A stretch of 64,000 bases of DNA from positions 27,604 to 91,603 of the forward strand of contig JAJYQA010000027.1 of the NCBI GenBank assembly GCA_021794835.1. The letters are read 5' to 3'. Below are positions 59,245 through 64,000 of this stretch, piece after piece (the stretch's first letter is position 1; every line of letters starts with the position of its first letter). The position numbers and the translations under genes were made by a program. The DNA comes from Actinomycetes bacterium (GTDB lineage: Bacteria > Actinomycetota > Aquicultoria > Aquicultorales > Aquicultoraceae). Under the pieces are notes generated by a model, which saw only the letters and a program-made list of their open reading frames with translations, did no database searches and was not told where the DNA came from.

Positions 59245-60552
59245 ATGCAAGTAGATTATATCCTGGCGAAAAAAAGAGACGGGCTGGCTTTGTCGAAGGA
59301 CGAGATAGAGTTTTTGATAAAAGGTTTTGTCTCCGGAGAAATACCTGATTATCAGATGTCGGCATTTCTTATGGCCACCTACATAAAGGGCATGAACGAG
59401 ACCGAGACGTTTGAGCTCACCAAATCGATGGTAGAGAGTGGTAAAGTCATCGACTTAAGCAGTATCGACGGCGTCAAGGTTGACAAACACAGCACCGGCG
59501 GTGTTGGAGACAAGACATCCCTTGTGCTTGGGCCAATGCTTGCGGCCGTTGGTCTTAAGGTCGCCAAGATGTCAGGCCGAGGCTTAGGATACACCGGAGG
59601 GACGCTCGATAAACTTGAATCCATCCCTGGCTTTAACGTCAACCTCACCAGAGACCAATTTGTGAATCAGGTAGACGAAATTGGGATTGCCATCATGGGT
59701 CAGACTAAAGAGATCGACCCAGCAGATAGAAAAATCTACGCATTAAGGGATGTCACGGCAACTATATCAAGCATACCTCTTATCGCGAGCAGCGTCATGA
59801 GCAAGAAGGTCGCCGGCGGTGCCGATGCAATAGTTTTAGATGTAAAAGCTGGCTCGGGTGCGTTTATGAAGACGGTTGACGAGGCCAGGGCTCTTGCCGA
59901 GGCGCTTGTCTCGATTGGCAAGCGCCTCGGCAAGCAGGTGGTTGTGGTGATAAGCAATATGGACCAGCCACTGGGCAGAACGGTTGGAAACGCGTTTGAG
60001 GTTGAGGAAGCGATCGACGCTCTGGCGGGATACGGCTCTGCCGATCTCATGGAACTCTGCTACACTCTGGGATCAGAGCTTATGCTTAAGACAGGGGCGG
60101 CGCAGACCACGGAAGAGGCGATGTCTAAGCTAACCGACGCCCTTGAAAGCGGTAAGGCCCTTGATAAATTCCGGCAACTTATCGAGTGGCAGGGGGGCGA
60201 TACAGGTGTTATCGACAACACAAGGACACTGCTTCCGCACGCCAGGTTTGTTGAGGATATCGAGGTCGTCGCGGAGGGATATATCCATAGGATAAGTGCC
60301 GAGGAGATTGGTGTCGGGGCTCGCTATCTAGGCGCAGGGCGAAAGAGAATTGGTGAGGCGATAGATCCCGGGGCAGGCATTTTTATAGCCAAAAAGGTTG
60401 GAGACTACGTTCGTCCAGGTGATACGTTGGCCGAAATGTGGAGTAACGATGCGCACTTGCTAGCTGTAGTTAGGGCCTTAGTTGAGGAAGCCTTCCAAAT
60501 ATACGACATCCCCCATGAACCGCCGCCATTGATTTATGATGTTATTAAGTAG
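59245..60552 (+). CDS. pdp: Pyrimidine-nucleoside (thymidine) phosphorylase
   Basis: A 435-residue enzyme that splits thymidine, deoxyuridine or uridine with phosphate. The signature SGRGLGYTGGTLDKLESIPG, the phosphate-binding KHSTGGVGDKTSL and KVAGGADAIVLDVKAGSGAFM are clear. Length fits Pdp/DeoA. GGAGG precedes ATG 59245. With deoB (50399) it feeds sugar phosphates into central metabolism. It is 22 bases after the Mg2+ operon and may be read through from it. Confidence 0.94.
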   Translation: MQVDYILAKKRDGLALSKDEIEFLIKGFVSGEIPDYQMSAFLMATYIKGMNETETFELTKSMVESGKVIDLSSIDGVKVDKHSTGGVGDKTSLVLGPMLAAVGLKVAKMSGRGLGYTGGTLDKLESIPGFNVNLTRDQFVNQVDEIGIAIMGQTKEIDPADRKIYALRDVTATISSIPLIASSVMSKKVAGGADAIVLDVKAGSGAFMKTVDEARALAEALVSIGKRLGKQVVVVISNMDQPLGRTVGNAFEVEEAIDALAGYGSADLMELCYTLGSELMLKTGAAQTTEEAMSKLTDALESGKALDKFRQLIEWQGGDTGVIDNTRTLLPHARFVEDIEVVAEGYIHRISAEEIGVGARYLGAGRKRIGEAIDPGAGIFIAKKVGDYVRPGDTLAEMWSNDAHLLAVVRALVEEAFQIYDIPHEPPPLIYDVIK

Positions 60553-60601
60553 TATACTGATTGCCCCAAGGAACTTCCTAAAACTCCTTACCGAGGGAAA
60601 G

Positions 60602-63238
60602 ATGGAAATTATAACCAGCCACGCAAATACAGATTTTGATGCGCTTGCGGCAATGGTTGGCGCAAAGAAGATATACCCCGACGCCGTAATAGTCATGACG
60701 GGCGCGGCAAACCGCAACGCTCGCGAATTCCTTGCCTTGCATGGGGACACAATAGACACCCTGGACTTCCGGCATGTAAGCGAGAAGACGGTCTCAAGGC
60801 TTATAGTTGTTGACACAAAGATCGGTCGAAGGCTCGGCGAGCTTAAAGAGCTTGCCTATAAGCCGGGTATCGAGATATTTACGTTTGATCATCACCCACC
60901 GACGCCGGAAGATGTTCCGATAACCAGGGACTTCTCTGAGATGGTTGGTGCGACCACAACTATCCTGGTTAAAATCATAAGAGATAAGTGGATCAGGATT
61001 ACGCCGTCCGAGGCAACCCTTTTTGCTCTAGGGATACATGAGGATACCGGCTCGCTTACATTTAAGACAACAACCTATGATGATGCGGAGGCACTTGCAT
61101 ATCTCATGGCAAAAGGCGCGAACATAGATATGATCCACAGGTTTTTGAACCCCGCCTTGACTTTGGACCAGCGTGAGCTTCTTGACACGCTGCTTCATGC
61201 GGCTTTAGTTATCGACGTCTATGATATTCCGGTAATGGTTACGAGAGCCAAGGTTAACGAATATATTGAGGGCGGCTCGGTAGTTGTCCATAAGCTTGCC
61301 GATATTGAAAACGTTGATGCGGTATTTGCGCTTCTTAGCCAGGAAAACCGGGTTTATATAATTGCCCGGAGCCATACCGATGCGGTTGATGTCGGCAAGA
61401 TTCTCGAGGAAATGGGGGGCGGGGGACACGCCCAGGCTGCCTCAGCGCATGTAAAAGACGGCGATTTGGAAACAGTTAAAGAGAAGCTTATCAAAGATGT
61501 CTATAAACATGTGAAAAAACCACCGGTCGCCCGCGAGATCATGTCGTCTCCGGTTCGCACCGTGGATGCCAAAACGACTATCCGCGAAGCAAATAAACTC
61601 ATGGTCAAGTATGGCTATAGCGGCCTTCCGGTGGTTGAAGACGGCAAACTTGTCGGTTTGATCGGCCGGCGTGAGATAGATAAGGCTGCTCACCACGGCC
61701 TAAGCCACGCACCGGTTAAGGGATTTATGATGAGGCGGGTAGGTCCGGTAAGTCCCGAGACACCGCTTCCTAAGATACAGAGGTTTTTAAGTAATGAGGA
61801 TATTGGGCGCGTGCCGGTTGTAAAAAATGGTAAGATTGTTGGGATCATAAGCAGGACCGATGTTTTAAAAGCGTTAGGCGGAGTCGACTATTTTAATCAG
61901 TCCCGAGCAACCCAGGCTGCGGTCCCCCAGTATAGTAAGGGTGAGATGGCGCGGAAAATAAAAACAATTCTGCCTGGGGGTGTGCAGTTGCTCCTTCGCG
62001 AAATAGGCGACCTTGCCGACAAATCGGGGTACTTGGTTTATCTTGTTGGCGGGATTGTGCGCGACCTCTTACTGAATTTCCGCAATCTGGATGTCGATGT
62101 TGTTGTTGAGGGGAATGCCATAGAGTTTGCCAGGCTTGTGGTTGAGAAGCTTGGTGGGCGCATCAGAGCCCACCATAAATTTGGAACCGCAATAGTTGTA
62201 TTTCCCGATGGATTTCGCGTGGATTTTGCCTCCGCAAGGGCGGAGTTTTATGAAAAACCTGCCGCACTTCCACAAGTTGAGCCAACATCCATACGGCAAG
62301 ATCTGGCAAGGCGGGACTTTACAATAAACGCGATGGCGGTAAGCCTAAACTCCAAAAATTACGGCAAGCTCTTAGATTTTTTCAACGGGCAGCGTGATCT
62401 CAGGTACCGCCGTATAAGGGTACTCCATAACCTAAGTTTTGTTGAGGACCCGACCCGCATCTTTAGGGGCGCGCGCTTTGAGCAGCGGCTTGGGTTTAAC
62501 TTTGACCTGGATACCGAGGCAATTCTTAGAAAAGCAGTTGACATGGATCTTATCGGCCATCTATCAGGCGTTAGGATAAGAGATGAAATAATGCTCATAC
62601 TTAGCGAAGACAAACCGTTTAAGATACTAAAGAGACTGGATGAGCTGGGCGCGTTAAAAATTATCCAGGCCAAGATAAAAGTGAATAATGATCTCAACCT
62701 ATTATTTGCGGGTATAGACGAGGCACTGCACGAGCTTGATCACTACTTTGCAGTTCCCGTCCAGAAAAGACTGGTCTACCTTGCAGCTATGCTAGGAAAC
62801 TTAAAGAGAAAGGCAACCCACGCATGGTGTGACAGGATGGGACTTAAGAAATCCGATAAGACAAAGCTGGTCGAGATGATTTTGGGGACGCCGGAGGTGC
62901 TTCGCAAGCTAGAAGAGGCCGCAAGGATGAAAAACAGCGAAATATACAACCTGCTACACCCGTTTACTGCCGAGTCATTGATTTTTATGTACGCCGCGGC
63001 ATCCAAGCTAAGGACAAAGAAGCGAATTCACGCCTACTTATCGGGTCTTAGGGGCGTTAAGCTGTCGGTTAATGGGGTAACTTTAAGAAAAATGGGATTT
63101 CCGCCATCTCCGATGTATAATATGGTTTTGAAGGATCTTCTGGCGGCAAGGCTTGACGGTAGGGTTGAGACGCCGGAGGACGAGGCACAGTTCGTAATTA
63201 AGCGATTTGCCAATTACAGTGAAGAGAGGAAAAAGTAG
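60602..63238 (+). CDS. DHH phosphoesterase - CBS pair - CCA-adding-type nucleotidyltransferase fusion
   Basis: An 878-residue protein. Residues 1-310 are a DHH/DHHA1 unit (SHANTDFDALAAMVGAKK, IVVDTKIGRR, FDHHPPT, EMGGGGHAQAA). Residues 315-435 are two CBS domains (AREIMSSPVRTVDAKTTIREA; RRVGPVSPETPLPKIQRF). Residues 460-878 are a poly(A) polymerase/CCA enzyme head with GGIVRDLLLNFRNLDVDVVVEG (GG and DxD), RRDFTINAMA and EDPTRIFRGARFEQRLGF. Similar fusions in some thermophiles act as A-adding or CCA-adding tRNA enzymes. ATG 60602 is the natural start; an upstream ATG (60536) overlaps pdp. Whether the DHH part hydrolyses nanoRNA or c-di-AMP is open. Confidence 0.9.
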   Translation: MEIITSHANTDFDALAAMVGAKKIYPDAVIVMTGAANRNAREFLALHGDTIDTLDFRHVSEKTVSRLIVVDTKIGRRLGELKELAYKPGIEIFTFDHHPPTPEDVPITRDFSEMVGATTTILVKIIRDKWIRITPSEATLFALGIHEDTGSLTFKTTTYDDAEALAYLMAKGANIDMIHRFLNPALTLDQRELLDTLLHAALVIDVYDIPVMVTRAKVNEYIEGGSVVVHKLADIENVDAVFALLSQENRVYIIARSHTDAVDVGKILEEMGGGGHAQAASAHVKDGDLETVKEKLIKDVYKHVKKPPVAREIMSSPVRTVDAKTTIREANKLMVKYGYSGLPVVEDGKLVGLIGRREIDKAAHHGLSHAPVKGFMMRRVGPVSPETPLPKIQRFLSNEDIGRVPVVKNGKIVGIISRTDVLKALGGVDYFNQSRATQAAVPQYSKGEMARKIKTILPGGVQLLLREIGDLADKSGYLVYLVGGIVRDLLLNFRNLDVDVVVEGNAIEFARLVVEKLGGRIRAHHKFGTAIVVFPDGFRVDFASARAEFYEKPAALPQVEPTSIRQDLARRDFTINAMAVSLNSKNYGKLLDFFNGQRDLRYRRIRVLHNLSFVEDPTRIFRGARFEQRLGFNFDLDTEAILRKAVDMDLIGHLSGVRIRDEIMLILSEDKPFKILKRLDELGALKIIQAKIKVNNDLNLLFAGIDEALHELDHYFAVPVQKRLVYLAAMLGNLKRKATHAWCDRMGLKKSDKTKLVEMILGTPEVLRKLEEAARMKNSEIYNLLHPFTAESLIFMYAAASKLRTKKRIHAYLSGLRGVKLSVNGVTLRKMGFPPSPMYNMVLKDLLAARLDGRVETPEDEAQFVIKRFANYSEERKK

Positions 63239-63892
63239 TTGCAACTGGCTAGTATAATAATCAATCTTGTGTTTAGTATGGCCGCGTTTTTAGTAGTCAT
63301 TACCGTTCATGAGTATTCTCATGGCCGCGTTGCCTATATGCTAGGCGATCCAACGGCGAAACAGCAGGGGAGGCTATCGCTTAACCCCCTAAAACACCTG
63401 GATCCGCTGGGGACGTTGATGCTTATAATCACTGCTTTCTATGGCCGGGGGATTGGTTGGGCCAGGCCAGTTCCAATAAACCCCTACCATTTTAAGAATC
63501 CCCGGAGGGACATGGTGCTTACAAGCTTGGCCGGCCCCGCGTCGAATTTCTTGATGGCCTTTGTCTTTGCCAAATTGTTTTTTTTCAGTATGCCCGACCT
63601 GCTTAGGTTGTTTATCATGGTAGTCATATATCTTAATATCGCGATAGGTATATTTAACCTATTGCCGATACCGCCACTTGACGGCTCAAAGATAATACCG
63701 GCCCTTCTGCCGGATAGCATGCAGCGGTCCTGGTTTAGGTTTGAGCAGTATGGGATGGCGATCCTCCTGGTCCTAGTGTTTCTCCTGCCGGGCTTGCTGG
63801 GAACCATTATATTTACGCCAGCAGGTTTCGTCTCACAGCTTGCCTACTGGCCACTGTCGGTACCTACGTTTATGGGTACTGTAAATTCTTAG
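63239..63892 (+). CDS. Site-2 protease family M50 zinc metalloprotease
   Basis: A 217-residue polytopic protein with HExxH in VITVHEYSHGRVAYMLGDPTAKQQGRLSLNPLKHLDPLG, and the third zinc ligand in NLLPIPPLDGSKI (NxxPxxxxDG type). About five to six membrane helices are seen and no PDZ domain, fitting the YwhC/Rip2-like short group. The TTG start directly abuts the preceding stop. It cuts membrane-embedded substrates; targets are unknown. In many genomes trpS and scpA follow, which is not the case in the visible end of the window. Confidence 0.9.
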   Translation: MQLASIIINLVFSMAAFLVVITVHEYSHGRVAYMLGDPTAKQQGRLSLNPLKHLDPLGTLMLIITAFYGRGIGWARPVPINPYHFKNPRRDMVLTSLAGPASNFLMAFVFAKLFFFSMPDLLRLFIMVVIYLNIAIGIFNLLPIPPLDGSKIIPALLPDSMQRSWFRFEQYGMAILLVLVFLLPGLLGTIIFTPAGFVSQLAYWPLSVPTFMGTVNS

Positions 63893-63918
63893 TAGGCAAG
63901 TGTGGGCTTGCAAAATAG

Positions 63919-63975
63919 ATCAAGACCTCACATTATCTCGTTTAGAACCAGTAAACATGATAAGGAGGTCTTGAT
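63919..63975 (+). promoter_or_regulatory. 11-bp inverted repeat sequestering a ribosome binding site
   Basis: ATCAAGACCTC (63919-63929) and GAGGTCTTGAT (63965-63975) are exact complements 35 bases apart. The right arm contains most of the AAGGAGG (63962-63968) for an ATG at 63976. In mRNA the stem would hide the ribosome binding site; in DNA it could be part of a mobile element end. Confidence 0.55.
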
Positions 63976-64000
63976 ATGCACCATAGTATCAATTCTATTT
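63976..64000 (+). CDS. Start of an unidentified gene cut by the window edge
   Basis: AAGGAGG, 7 bases, then ATG at 63976, reading MHHSINSI before the window ends. Too short to identify. The gene is separated from the M50 protease by 83 bases. Confidence 0.4.

Overview
The window is a dense, almost wholly + strand run of housekeeping genes from a bacterium that I place as a deep-branching actinobacterium or a close relative. This is inference from gene order, since there is no rRNA gene. Positions 30607-50326 (tlyA, nadK, recN, steA, steB/mctB, pyrG, NUDIX, xerD) follow the order known from Mycobacterium. Positions 2302-30597 (yqeG, aroE, type IV pilus genes, aroC-aroK-aroB-aroQ, pepP-like, efp, accB/accC, nusB, xseB, ispA, dxs) follow the order common in Firmicutes. 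The two blocks meet at dxs/tlyA. Base composition looks uniform, and no complete mobile element, CRISPR array or tRNA was seen.

Layout. 1-380: 5' end of a minus-strand class A penicillin-binding protein. 641-3836: Nfu-type scaffold, U32 peptidase-family protein, YqeG phosphatase, shikimate dehydrogenase. 3796-17933: a complete inner type IV pilus machine (two PilB-like ATPases, PilT, PilC, pilin, PilD, three PilX/V/W-like minor pilins, PilM/N/O/P). 18114-21354: shikimate enzymes. 21464-28316: Xaa-Pro peptidase, EF-P, a carboxyltransferase fused to an AccB-type biotin carrier, biotin carboxylase, NusB, XseB and prenyl synthase. 28648-37307: Dxs, TlyA, NadK, RecN, a degenerate M23-like membrane protein, SteA and SteB. 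37337-44722: an envelope-glycan cluster (two GT2, one GT4, a GT39-like membrane protein, an alkaline-phosphatase-fold membrane protein, a divergent PNPT/MraY-like protein). 44906-51607: PyrG, M20 peptidase, DUF3866, NUDIX, XerD, phosphopentomutase. 51657-55799: a minus-strand DUF2267 protein, a P1B-type ATPase lacking most catalytic motifs, a LolA-like protein and a DivIVA-like/roadblock protein. 55858-59222: a Mg2+ system consisting of promoter, M-box riboswitch, NRAMP-related Mg2+ transporter, a small membrane protein and a soluble PRC-PRC-MgtE_N-CBS protein. 59245-63892: pyrimidine nucleoside phosphorylase, DHH-CBS-CCA-transferase fusion and an M50 protease. An unidentified gene begins at 63976 behind an inverted repeat that covers its ribosome binding site.

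Most interesting points. (1) The intact 697-codon P1B-type ATPase has lost TGE, CPC, TGT of DKTGT, HP and GDGxND, so it looks like a pseudo-pump. (2) The M-box operon pairs an NRAMP homologue whose metal site carries the changes described for Mg2+-transporting NRMTs with a channel-less MgtE sensor. (3) The accB slot holds a carboxyltransferase::AccB fusion with an ideal internal ribosome binding site and ATG exactly where free AccB would begin. (4) Many intergenic spacers carry degenerate tandem repeats with a strict 7-base period in at least four sequence families, and one of them runs into a coding region.
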